NCBI RefSeq assembly: GCF_035975855.1
Contig: NZ_CP109055.1
Span: 3,224,001-3,288,000, forward strand
Length of the DNA: 64,000 nucleotides
Reading direction: 5' to 3'
DNA from: Streptomyces sp. NBC_01304
Lineage (GTDB): Bacteria > Actinomycetota > Actinomycetes > Streptomycetales > Streptomycetaceae
Part shown: positions 1 to 7,080 of the stretch, in pieces
Numbering within the stretch: position 1 is the first letter of the stretch
How the letters are laid out: each line of letters begins with the position of its first letter
The notes under the pieces: generated by a model
Told to the model about the DNA's origin: nothing
Database searches by the model: none
The model's input: only the letters and a program-made list of their open reading frames with translations
Position numbers and translations under genes: made by a program

Positions 1-2
1 TG

Positions 3-83
3 GGACTTCCGGGCGGCCGGAACGAGAGCTTGACGCCCGTCCTGGAGCGGCTGCGCGCCGAGGCAAGGAGAACGACCCGATGA
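3..83 (+). CDS. 3' end of a gene that begins before the window
   Basis: An open frame runs in from the left edge and ends at a TGA at 81-83, which overlaps the ATG of the next gene at 80 (ATGA). Only 26 residues are visible, with a basic C-terminus. The 4-bp overlap is the arrangement used by most gene pairs in this window and is the main reason to believe the frame. The fragment is too short to name. Confidence 0.45.
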   Translation, partial: GLPGGRNESLTPVLERLRAEARRTTR

Positions 84-271
84 AGACCTGCCACAGGTTC
101 GCCAGCATCAAGGCCGAGTTCGAGCGGGACGTCAGATTCCTGCGCGGCCACGCCGAGCGCCACCAGGGATCCGCGCCAGCGAAGACCAGCTGGAAGAACG
201 CCGTCTCGGTGAAGCGGAACATGGCGCGGGCCCTGAACACGCACCTGTCCCGCTGTCGCGAGTGCGGCTGA
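80..271 (+). CDS. small basic hypothetical protein
   Basis: A 63-residue protein rich in Arg, Lys and His, ending in a CRECG motif. The ATG at 80 follows AAGGAG at a workable distance and overlaps the stop of the upstream frame, so translation is probably coupled. I see no signal peptide or membrane segment. Its position just upstream of the mobilization genes is compatible with an accessory transfer role, but nothing in the sequence shows one. A small hairpin (ACCTGC / GCAGGT, 273-290) follows the stop codon. Confidence 0.6.
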   Translation: MKTCHRFASIKAEFERDVRFLRGHAERHQGSAPAKTSWKNAVSVKRNMARALNTHLSRCRECG

Positions 272-316
272 CACCTGCAAAGAAGCAGGTCACACGCCTG
301 AATCCGCATTCCGTCT

Positions 317-342
317 GGTGGCCCGGCCTCGGTCGGGCCACC
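317..342 (+). terminator. hairpin, possible terminator or attenuator
   Basis: A perfect 9-bp inverted repeat (GGTGGCCCG / CGGGCCACC) with an 8-nt loop, in the gap after the small gene at 80-271. There is no U-tract, so it may be a weak GC-rich terminator. It overlaps the GTG at 318, one possible start of the next frame, which argues for a later start of that gene. Confidence 0.35.
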
Positions 343-602
343 GCTCCTGCCACGGAGGGATCGCCATTCCTGCCCGCCACCCGCGTACGCACGCCCCCTC
401 GATCGCCGAGGCCGGCGCCTGGGCGGACGTGCTCGTGCACCACCAACTGCTGCACTCAGCCGTGCTGGCCCCCACCGGCCAGTGGCTCGTCCAGCACCGC
501 CCCGAATCGCCCGTCCGCGTCCTCGACGGCGCGACCGCCATGGTCGACCTGGCCGCCGATATCCAGCACCACATCCGCACCACGAGGAACGACACCCGAT
601 GA
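318..602 (+). CDS. small hypothetical protein upstream of mobC-like gene
   Basis: The C-terminal 60 residues read as a plausible globular protein (WADVLVHHQLL near residue 36, then LDGATAMVDLA). Its TGA overlaps the ATG of the mobC-like gene (ATGA at 599-602), so it belongs to the mobilization operon. The start is uncertain. GTG at 318 sits in a hairpin with no clear ribosome binding site. An in-frame ATT at 363 lies six bases after GGAGGG, and GTG at 429 is a third option. I do not recognise the family. Confidence 0.5.
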   Translation: MARPRSGHRSCHGGIAIPARHPRTHAPSIAEAGAWADVLVHHQLLHSAVLAPTGQWLVQHRPESPVRVLDGATAMVDLAADIQHHIRTTRNDTR

Positions 603-1270
603 CGAACCCGACGACAAACCCCTATCCCACGCCCGCCGAGCCGGAAACCAACTCGACCTCAGCGGGAGCAAGTTGGTGCGAGAGTCAGACTCCCGTTGGG
701 AGTCTGACTCTCGCGTCCTCCGCTCCGGGGGTGGCGGAGGCGGTCCAGCGCCGGGGGGCACTGGACCGGGGGGATGCGACCGAGGGCGGCTCGCATCCCG
801 AGGAGGAGACGACTCACCCGTGCCACAACCCGCACTGCGCCCAGCACGCGAGTGCGACGCCGAGCCAGCCACCTGCGCGTAACCGCACGCCGAAGACCAA
901 GTCCAGCAAACGCCAGCATCGGATCACCAGCCGCTTCAACGACGCCGAGAAGCAGTCTGTGCACGACGCGGCGGCAGCGTGCGCCATGACCCCTTCCGGC
1001 TTCCTCGCCCATGCCGCACTTAGCGCGGCTCGCGATCTCACCCGTACAGAAGCCGAGCTCGCCGGCGAACGCGAAATGAAGCGGCAGCTGTTTGCCCTGG
1101 GCCCCGCGCTGAGCCGGATCGGCAACAACCTCAACCAGGTTGCGGCAGCCCTGAACAGAGACGAGCTGGCGCCGCAGGCCCGAGCAGTCCTCGACGGTGT
1201 CGACCAGGTTCGCCTGGAGGTGCACGGGTTCATCCAGAACTACCTGGACAGCGAGCGTCCGGCAGCATGA
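599..1270 (+). CDS. MobC-like relaxosome accessory protein
   Basis: A 223-residue protein directly upstream of, and overlapping (ATGA), the relaxase gene. The first 90 residues are low-complexity and probably disordered. Residues from about 98 read as a ribbon-helix-helix MobC-type domain: a basic strand (HRITSRFNDAEKQSVHDAA) followed by helices ending in LSRIGNNLNQVAAALN, a segment characteristic of MobC-family mobilization proteins. Such proteins bind oriT and help the relaxase open the strands. The disordered N-terminus contains the 17-bp inverted repeat at 678-714, so either the true start is further downstream or oriT is embedded in the coding sequence. Name confidence is good; the start is less certain. 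Confidence 0.75.
   Translation: MTNPTTNPYPTPAEPETNSTSAGASWCESQTPVGSLTLASSAPGVAEAVQRRGALDRGDATEGGSHPEEETTHPCHNPHCAQHASATPSQPPARNRTPKTKSSKRQHRITSRFNDAEKQSVHDAAAACAMTPSGFLAHAALSAARDLTRTEAELAGEREMKRQLFALGPALSRIGNNLNQVAAALNRDELAPQARAVLDGVDQVRLEVHGFIQNYLDSERPAA
678..714. repeat. perfect 17-bp inverted repeat, candidate oriT/MobC site
   Basis: Arms GCGAGAGTCAGACTCCC and GGGAGTCTGACTCTCGC are perfectly complementary around a 3-nt GTT loop. The repeat lies in the weakly constrained N-terminal coding part of the mobC-like gene, 550 bp before the relaxase start. Long perfect inverted repeats next to the nic site are usual in oriT regions of MOBP-like systems, so oriT is the best guess. A MobC operator or a transcriptional pause hairpin are alternatives. 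No nic site can be fixed from sequence alone. Confidence 0.6.
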
Positions 1271-2997
1271 TCCCCTCTGTGAACGACATGGGTGACGACA
1301 CCCATGGCCTGCTGAAATACCTGTACAGCCCCGGCAAGGCCGAGGAGCACGTCGACCCCCACCTCGTCGCCGCGTGGGACAGTCTGGCCCCCGATCCCGG
1401 CCGCAACCCCGACTTCAAGGCGGCGCTGCGCACCCTGCAGATCCTGCTCGACCAGCCCGTCATGGCCTTGCCCGAAAGCGAGAGGCCCGCCGAGCACGTA
1501 TGGCACTTGTCCGTACGCGCCGCCCCCGAAGACCCGATTCTCACCGACGAGCAGTGGGCGGCCATCGCCCGCCGCATGGTCTCCGCCACCGGCATCGCCC
1601 CCGATGGCGACGACGCCGCCTGCCGCTGGGCGGCTGTCCGTCATGCCGACGACCACATCCACATCATCGCCACCGTCGTCCGCCACGACGGCCGCCAGGC
1701 CCGCATTCGTCGCGATGGCGCCCGCGCCCAGGCGGAAGCCCGACAGGTCGAAATCGACTACGGCCTACGGCGGGTGAACGTCGGCGACGGAACCGCCGCC
1801 AAACGCCCGAGCAGCGCCGAACGCCATAAGGCAAACCGCCAGGGCAAGGAGCGCACGCCACGCGAAGAGCTGCGCGAGACGGTGCGCCGCGCCGCCGCCG
1901 GCGTCATCAGCGAGCAGGAGTTCTTCGACCGTCTGACCGCCGCCGGCCTTCTGGTCCATCAGCGCGTCGCGCCCTCCGGTGACCTGCTCGGCTACAAGGT
2001 CGCGCTGTCTGACGACCGCAACGAGGACCAGGAGCCGATCTACTATTCGGGCTCCACTCTCGCGCCCGACCTCTCTCTGCCTCGCATCCGCGAACGCTGG
2101 GCGGGCGGCACCTCCGACCCCGACCAGGGCGCCCCCATGGACCGCTCCTCCGGGTCGGATCGCATCAGGACCTCGGACGCGCGCCGCCAAGCGGCGACGG
2201 CGTCCTGGCAGGCCGTGCTCATCATCGACCAGGGTGAGGACGGGCAGATTTCTGCCCTGATCGCTGCGGGCGGCGAGGTCCTCGACGCGCTCGCCAAGAC
2301 CTCGGCCGCACACACCCGACGTGAACTGCGAGACGCCGCCTTCGTGTTCGAGCGGGCCACCCGTTCCCACATCCGGGCCGAGCGCAAGCACGCCCGCGGT
2401 CTGCGGAAGGCTGCCCGGAACCTCGTCCGGGGCGGGCCGGCGCTCGGGCGTGTGGAGGACGGTGCTACCACCGCCATGCTGATCGACATGGTGTTCTTCC
2501 TGGTCACGGCCGCCGCCCACTGGCACGCGATGAAGGGGCACGCCCAGCAGGCCGCTGCTGCCCGCCAGGCCGCCGAGCACCTGCGCGCCGCCTACCAGGC
2601 CGCAGCGCCGATGTATCTGGGCGTCATGCACGACCGTGGCCGGCGCATGTCCCTGCCCCTGCAGCGCAAGCAGACGGCCTACCTGCGCCAGGCGGTGCCG
2701 GAGCTGGCCGAGCAGGTCCTCGCCGAGCCGGGCTGGTACGCACTGGCCTCCACCCTCGCCGACGTCGAGCGCGCCGGGCACGACCCGGCCGCGCTCCTGG
2801 CCGAGGCCGCCGAGCGACGGGAGCTGGGCACCGCCGAGTCGATCAGCGATGTCCTCGTGTGGCGGCTGCGACGCATGGCCGACCTGCCCGCCGACGCGTC
2901 CACGCTGCCCGAGCACACGACCGCCGCGCCCAGCGCAACCCGGCCTGCCGCAAAGCGTCCGGCGAAGGGCAAGGAACGCCCCGCCAACTCCCGCTGA
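1267..2997 (+). CDS. mobA: MobA/VirD2-family relaxase
   Basis: A 576-residue relaxase, starting at an ATG that overlaps the mobC-like stop. Tyr18 and Tyr20 in LLKYLYSPGK are candidate nicking tyrosines. The metal-binding histidines are in RHADDHIHI (His126, His130, His132), preceded by the strand HVWHLSVRA. Residues 200-280 and the helical, Ala- and Arg-rich C-terminal half have no motif I recognise and probably bind DNA or the coupling machinery. The protein would cut one strand at oriT and pilot it into the recipient. All motifs needed for activity appear intact. A degenerate relative is encoded at 55737-56648. Confidence 0.88.
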   Translation: MIPSVNDMGDDTHGLLKYLYSPGKAEEHVDPHLVAAWDSLAPDPGRNPDFKAALRTLQILLDQPVMALPESERPAEHVWHLSVRAAPEDPILTDEQWAAIARRMVSATGIAPDGDDAACRWAAVRHADDHIHIIATVVRHDGRQARIRRDGARAQAEARQVEIDYGLRRVNVGDGTAAKRPSSAERHKANRQGKERTPREELRETVRRAAAGVISEQEFFDRLTAAGLLVHQRVAPSGDLLGYKVALSDDRNEDQEPIYYSGSTLAPDLSLPRIRERWAGGTSDPDQGAPMDRSSGSDRIRTSDARRQAATASWQAVLIIDQGEDGQISALIAAGGEVLDALAKTSAAHTRRELRDAAFVFERATRSHIRAERKHARGLRKAARNLVRGGPALGRVEDGATTAMLIDMVFFLVTAAAHWHAMKGHAQQAAAARQAAEHLRAAYQAAAPMYLGVMHDRGRRMSLPLQRKQTAYLRQAVPELAEQVLAEPGWYALASTLADVERAGHDPAALLAEAAERRELGTAESISDVLVWRLRRMADLPADASTLPEHTTAAPSATRPAAKRPAKGKERPANSR

Positions 2998-3079
2998 ATT
3001 CAACAATCTTAGAGTTGCAGCAGGTCAGGGACTTGCGGCACTCTCCTCGTGCAGGCGAGACGACAGAGATGGAGACGGC

Positions 3080-3529
3080 ATGTTCCGACGCAACCGTGCG
3101 GACCGAGAGTTCCGTGATGCCCAGCGTGCCGGCCAGGCGGTGCTGGCGATGCACACCGAGTGGCCGCAGCCGGAAGCACCCAGCCCGATCGCTGCGCCGG
3201 CCCCGGCCGCGGCCGCGCCGACGGTCACGGTGGTGCCCGACTTCCTGCCGCCGGACTTCCGGGCGCCGTCTCGGCAGGACGTCTCGGGCTTCATGATGCG
3301 CTGGGACGTGCCGCTCGTCATCGACGGCGAAGTCCACGCCTGCCACTGCGGCGCGTACCGGAACTGGGTCGTCTTCAACATGCGCGACGACTCGGTGTGG
3401 CTGCGCTGCGAGGCCGGCCACGAAGCCGAGGAGACCCGGCTGAACACCGCCTGGTACAACCGCAACTCCGGTCCGGTCGACCACTTCCACCCCAACCTCG
3501 AAGACGGCCTGCGCCACCTCGGCCACTGA
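3080..3529 (+). CDS. hypothetical protein with a Cys/His-rich core
   Basis: A 149-residue protein whose ATG follows GGAGACGGC. Residues 1-60 are Ala/Pro-rich and flexible. The C-terminal half holds a compact domain with HACHCGAYRNW and a later RCEAGHE, which could bind zinc, and ends in a His-rich tail. It is cytoplasmic by absence of any signal sequence. It lies 80 bp after the relaxase on the same strand. I do not recognise the family; a small zinc-ribbon-like accessory protein is the most that can be said. Confidence 0.65.
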   Translation: MFRRNRADREFRDAQRAGQAVLAMHTEWPQPEAPSPIAAPAPAAAAPTVTVVPDFLPPDFRAPSRQDVSGFMMRWDVPLVIDGEVHACHCGAYRNWVVFNMRDDSVWLRCEAGHEAEETRLNTAWYNRNSGPVDHFHPNLEDGLRHLGH

Positions 3530-3535
3530 AAGCGC

Positions 3536-3621
3536 GAAACCCCTTCCCCCACTCCTGCGTTCGTCGGCACCCGGAGGGCCGACCCAGTCAGACCATCCGT
3601 CTCGCATCACCAAGGGGTTTC
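3536..3621 (+). promoter_or_regulatory. leader with RBS-pairing repeat before the lipoprotein gene
   Basis: The segment between the zinc-ribbon-like gene and the lipoprotein gene contains GAAACCCCTT (3536-3545) and its exact complement AAGGGGTTTC (3612-3621). The second copy contains the likely ribosome binding site AAGGGG of the ATG at 3625. A smaller hairpin, GTCGGC / GCCGAC, lies between them. Folding would hide the ribosome binding site, so this could be a translational control leader or a terminator-like structure. No known riboswitch was recognised. Confidence 0.35.
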
Positions 3622-3624
3622 CGC

Positions 3625-4041
3625 ATGCGCCGCACCACCACGACCACCCTCGGCCTCGGCCTCGGCGCCGTCTTCACCGTCCTCGCCCTGACCGGCTGCG
3701 CCGGCCATGCCAAGCCCGCCGACTCCTCCGCATACCGGGGCGGCAGCACGCGCTCGGCATCCGCGCCGCTGTCCTCGGCCCAACTGAACCAGCGGCTGCT
3801 GAACGAGAGCGACCTGGGCGAGGGTTACACCCGCAAGCCAGAGGCCCCGCGCCGCAACAATGACGTCACCGTCATCGGGTGCCCGGCGCTGGAGAAGCTC
3901 GGCAGCGACGCGGCCACCGGCTCCGGCCTCGACTTCACCCGCAAGGCGAAGGCATCCTTCGCCTACACCGGCACCAGCAGCTCCGAGGTGAGCGAGGAGC
4001 TGTACAGCGACAGCGCCGCGAAGCTCTCCAAGGGGATCTGA
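3625..4041 (+). pseudogene. lipoprotein gene, 5' part, interrupted by an insertion
   Basis: This encodes the first 138 residues of a secreted lipoprotein. It has a signal sequence with lipobox LTGC (Cys at residue 23), then a Ser/Gly-rich linker and the start of a globular domain with GCPALEKLG. The frame stops abruptly after SKGI at a TGA. The missing part, starting KVFDAMLSCPSYQ, is found in frame at 12743-13018. Between them lies an 8.7-kb segment with its own recombinase genes, so the gene was split by insertion. The truncated product would keep its signal but lack the conserved C-terminal domain. The function of the intact protein is unknown. Confidence 0.8.
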
Positions 4042-4109
4042 TCGGTAAGTCCGGCTGTTGCAACGTGCGGAATGCCACGCGATTCGACAGATCCCGACCT
4101 GATCGCCGT

Positions 4110-4649
4110 CTAGGGGTGGAAGATCGGTTCGATGTCGTCGGCGCCGTAGGCACGGCACTGTTGGAGGTTGTCGATGGCCGCGACGTACCAGATTGACGGC
4201 GTGTGAGTTGAGGTGTCGGCGCCGGTCGTCCAGTGGACGACAACGGCCCGGTACGGGGCCCCGAGCACGTCGACGAGTTCTCCCGGGCGGATCACGAATC
4301 GGCGGGCCCGCCTCACTGCATCTGACTGTGCGCGCAGTATCCGGTTGTCCACCTTGGTCAGCGCCAGGTGGTCAGGGCTGTGATAGATGCGCTGGCCGGT
4401 TCGGCGCAGATGGATGAGAGCCTGACCGGCGGCTCGGTGGTGCAATTGATCGTGCTGTGACCGGGCAGGCTCGGTCCACCAGCGATACAGCACATGCTGC
4501 AGATCCGGTTCGGTCCTGCCGTCGAGCCGCTCGAGTACGGAACGTATTTCTGTTGCCGGGTCGGCAGACGGCCCCAGGCCCCAGGCACACTTCTGTGTAC
4601 TTGCTGCCGGGAGACACGGTCCTGGGGCCGGAGGAGTGAAGGTGGTCAT
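4110..4649 (-). CDS. hypothetical protein, last gene of the PKS operon
   Basis: A 179-residue protein. Its ATG, preceded by GGAGACTG, shares one base with the stop of the methyltransferase gene (TGATG), so it is translated with that operon. The N-terminus is Pro- and Cys-containing; residues 50-90 form helices; the C-terminal half is a strand-rich domain (GELVDVLGAPYRAVVVHWTTG, then SIWYVAAIDNLQQ). No signal peptide or membrane segment. I do not recognise the family. It ends 69 bp from the left junction of the inserted element. Confidence 0.65.
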   Translation of the reverse strand: MTTFTPPAPGPCLPAASTQKCAWGLGPSADPATEIRSVLERLDGRTEPDLQHVLYRWWTEPARSQHDQLHHRAAGQALIHLRRTGQRIYHSPDHLALTKVDNRILRAQSDAVRRARRFVIRPGELVDVLGAPYRAVVVHWTTGADTSTHTPSIWYVAAIDNLQQCRAYGADDIEPIFHP

Positions 4650-5395
4650 CAGTCTCCTGCCCGTGGGGCGGACGGTTGGCCGGTGGTGTGGCGCAGGGCC
4701 ATGAAGTAGGCGGGCACTTGGGCCCGTTGGCCGTTGGGGAGGGTGAATGTCGTATGGACGAGTGAGTCGCCCTCGGCCAGGACCGTGAAGGCGTCGGAGC
4801 CCAGGAGCGCGAGGGCTTCTGGTCCGTCGACGCTGCCGGGGCGGACTCCGGTGCTCAGTACGCGGGTCAGGCCCGGTGGAGGGCCGTGGCGTTCGACGAG
4901 GTCGTGCAGGTACTGCTCTGCTGTGGGAGCCAGTTCCACGAACGCCAGGACGCCGGTGGTGCCCAGGAGTGTGCGCAGTGAGCGGGCGAAGGCCGGCCGG
5001 TGCTCGGGGAGGATCTGGTGCAGGACGGTGCGCATGTAGATGTTGGCGTCGCCGAGGCGCTCGTGGAGGGCCTCAACGGCAGGGGTGTCGAACAGGTCGA
5101 GCACCATGTAGCTGGTGTCGGGGTCGGCGGCGGTGGCGGCCTTGATGGCCGCCGGGGAGACATCTGCGCCGATGACGTGCCCGAAGTGCTGGGCGAGGTA
5201 GCGGGTCTGGGTGCCGTTGCCGCAGCCGAGATCGATGAGGACCTTGTCCCGGTCGAGGTGGGCGGCGAAACGCGGCAGGTCCACGGCGCTGGCCAGCTCG
5301 GCAGGCGCGTCCCATAGGGAGGTCTCCTGCTGTTCTTCGGTTGCGCTCCAGTAGGTGTCCCAACTGTCGCCGTACTGCGGGGTGTCCGTGCGCAT
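4649..5395 (-). CDS. class I SAM-dependent methyltransferase
   Basis: A 248-residue protein with the SAM-binding glycine loop DLGCGNG (residues 55-61), an acidic motif after the second strand (IGADVSPAAI) and the later strand VLAFVELAPT. It probably methylates the product of the neighbouring type III polyketide synthase, or a later intermediate. The ATG at 5395 follows GGAGACTTCCC. The frame stays open upstream to an ATG at 5611, which also has a good ribosome binding site, but codon use between 5396 and about 5460 is poor (AGA, CTT, CAT, CCA), so the shorter form is preferred. The substrate cannot be read from the sequence. Confidence 0.82.
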   Translation of the reverse strand: MRTDTPQYGDSWDTYWSATEEQQETSLWDAPAELASAVDLPRFAAHLDRDKVLIDLGCGNGTQTRYLAQHFGHVIGADVSPAAIKAATAADPDTSYMVLDLFDTPAVEALHERLGDANIYMRTVLHQILPEHRPAFARSLRTLLGTTGVLAFVELAPTAEQYLHDLVERHGPPPGLTRVLSTGVRPGSVDGPEALALLGSDAFTVLAEGDSLVHTTFTLPNGQRAQVPAYFMALRHTTGQPSAPRAGD

Positions 5396-5611
5396 GGGAA
5401 GTCTCCATTCAGGTGCGGGGCGGGGCGCCCCGCCGCAGCGCGGGCGTGGATGGTGCACTGCGGCGGGCGTAGTGGTGGCCTGGTACACGGCGATGAGCAG
5501 TTCCCGCGTGGTCAAATTCGGCTCGCCGGGCGCGATGTCAGCCAGGTCCAGTCCGTCCAGAAAGGACGTGAGCCGTACTTCGCGCGCAGGTGGGGTGTGC
5601 TGAGCGTGCAT
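5396..5611 (-). other. in-frame leader or N-terminal extension of the methyltransferase
   Basis: An ATG at 5611 with upstream CGGAGCC starts a frame that runs without a stop into the methyltransferase. The first 48 residues (SFLDGLDLADIAPGEP, then TTRELLIAVYQ) look like real protein with Streptomyces codon use. The last 20 do not, and they contain a GC-rich inverted repeat. It may be a 320-residue fusion protein, or a small coupled peptide that lost its stop. I do not recognise the peptide. Confidence 0.35.
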
Positions 5612-5654
5612 GGAGGCTCCGATATGCCGTGTTCCGTCGGCCGGTCCCGTGGCG

Positions 5655-6077
5655 TCAGTCGCTGCTGGTGCGCGGGGCGGGCGGGGTGAACAGGTGCTGC
5701 AGTTCGGCGGCCTGGTAGGCGTTTTCCCAGTGCTCCACGATGACCCCGCCTTCGAAGCGCCACAGGCCGCAGAACGGCATGGCGATCTCCTGTGGATGCT
5801 TCGCTCGCAGGATGCCGAGGACGGCGCCGAAGTAGTCGTTGGCCGCGATGTGCTGCACGTCCATGAGCAGCGTGTTTCCGGTGAGGCGGATGAGGGCCTG
5901 CTCGTGGGCGAGCACTGCCTGGATGCCGCGGCACACGCGGGGGTCCTCGGCGCTGCGGTCGGCGCGGTGCAGCACGATGTCGTCCGCGGCGTAGTCGGCC
6001 AGTTTCGGCAGGTCGGCATAGACGGCGCGCAGGACCTCGGCGTGCGGGTGTGCGGTCTGGGCGTGGGCGGTGGTCAT
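5655..6077 (-). CDS. SnoaL/NTF2-like protein
   Basis: A 140-residue protein of the size and pattern of the NTF2/SnoaL superfamily: an N-terminal helix pair (LRAVYADLPKLADYAADD), a central DVQHIAANDYFGAVLGI and the C-terminal sheet MPFCGLWRFEGGVIVEHWEN. Members include polyketide cyclases, scytalone dehydratase and small isomerases. Its ATG overlaps the stop of the aldo/keto reductase gene (ATGA, 6074-6077). In this operon it could dehydrate, cyclize or isomerize a reduced tetrahydroxynaphthalene-type intermediate; that is inference from context. Confidence 0.78.
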   Translation of the reverse strand: MTTAHAQTAHPHAEVLRAVYADLPKLADYAADDIVLHRADRSAEDPRVCRGIQAVLAHEQALIRLTGNTLLMDVQHIAANDYFGAVLGILRAKHPQEIAMPFCGLWRFEGGVIVEHWENAYQAAELQHLFTPPAPRTSSD

Positions 6078-7036
6078 CGTGCTGGTCCTTCCTGGGCCGG
6101 GACGGGGGCGGTGGGCCGCCACGGTGTGGCCTTGGCGCACAGGGCTTCGATCTCGTCCCACTGCTGGTCGGACAGGTGCAGGTCGGTGGCCTTGAGGTTG
6201 TCCTCGAGGTGGGCGACCGACGTGGTGCCGGGGATGAGCAGGGTGTTGGGCGAGTGGCGCAGCAGCCAGGCGAGGCCCAGCTGGGCGCCCGTGCATCCCA
6301 GGTTGGCGGCGGCCTTGGTCAGGATTCCTGTGGGTCCCACGAGGTCGCCGTGGCCGAGGGGGAACCAGGGGATGAAGGCGATGTTCTCCTTCTCGGCGTG
6401 CTGGAGGACTGCTTCGCCGGAGCGGTCGGCGATGTTGTAGAGGTTCTCCACCGCGACGATGTCCACGATGGCGCGGGCCGCTTCGAGCTGCTCGATGGTG
6501 ACTTCGGGCTGGCCGGACAGACCGATGTGGCGGATCTTGCCGGCCTGTTGGAGTTCGGCGAGCGCGCCGAGCTGGTCTTCGAGTGGTACGAGGGGGTCGA
6601 TGCGGTGCAGCTGGTAGAGGTCGATGCACTCGCGGCCGAGGCGGTACAGGCTCAACTCGACCTGCTGGCGCAGGTATTCGGGCCGGCCCAGGGCGACGAT
6701 GTAGGGGGCGCGGCCCTCCGCGCGGACCCAGTCTTCGGGTCCGCTGCGCAGCATGCCGCCCTTGGTGGCGATGACCAGGTTGTCGGGGTAGGGGTGCAGG
6801 GCCTCCTTGATGATCTCCTCGTTGTAGCCGGGGCCGTAGGAGTCGGCGGTGTCGATGAAGTTCACTCCGAGCTCGCGTACCGCGCGGCGCAGCAGGTACT
6901 TGGCCTTGTCCGGGTTGGTGGGCGGTCCCCACATTCCGGGGCCGGTCAGGTGCATGGCGCCGTAGCCGAGTCGGTTGACCATCAGGTCTCCGCCCAGCGC
7001 GAAGGTTTGGGACACGGTCGTGGCAGGTGTGGTCAC
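6074..7036 (-). CDS. aldo/keto reductase
   Basis: A 320-residue NADPH-dependent aldo/keto reductase. The catalytic tetrad can be assigned: Asp62 and Tyr67 in FIDTADSYG, Lys92 in ATKGG, and His144 in LYQLHRID. The C-terminal half contains the cofactor-binding IPGTTSVAHLEDN. Length and order match AKR families of the pyridoxal-reductase/YhdN type. In this operon, between a THN synthase and a SnoaL-like protein, it probably reduces an aromatic polyketide or quinone intermediate. The GTG at 7036 lies 44 bp after the PKS stop. Confidence 0.88.
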   Translation of the reverse strand: MTTPATTVSQTFALGGDLMVNRLGYGAMHLTGPGMWGPPTNPDKAKYLLRRAVRELGVNFIDTADSYGPGYNEEIIKEALHPYPDNLVIATKGGMLRSGPEDWVRAEGRAPYIVALGRPEYLRQQVELSLYRLGRECIDLYQLHRIDPLVPLEDQLGALAELQQAGKIRHIGLSGQPEVTIEQLEAARAIVDIVAVENLYNIADRSGEAVLQHAEKENIAFIPWFPLGHGDLVGPTGILTKAAANLGCTGAQLGLAWLLRHSPNTLLIPGTTSVAHLEDNLKATDLHLSDQQWDEIEALCAKATPWRPTAPVPAQEGPAR

Positions 7037-7080
7037 AGCGGTTCCTCGATTCTGTGCAGGGGCGGATGCGGTGCGCGGGC

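Noticed and set aside
678..714. The 17-bp inverted repeat as a normal intrinsic terminator
   Set aside because: No T-tract on either side, and it lies well inside an open, protein-like reading frame.
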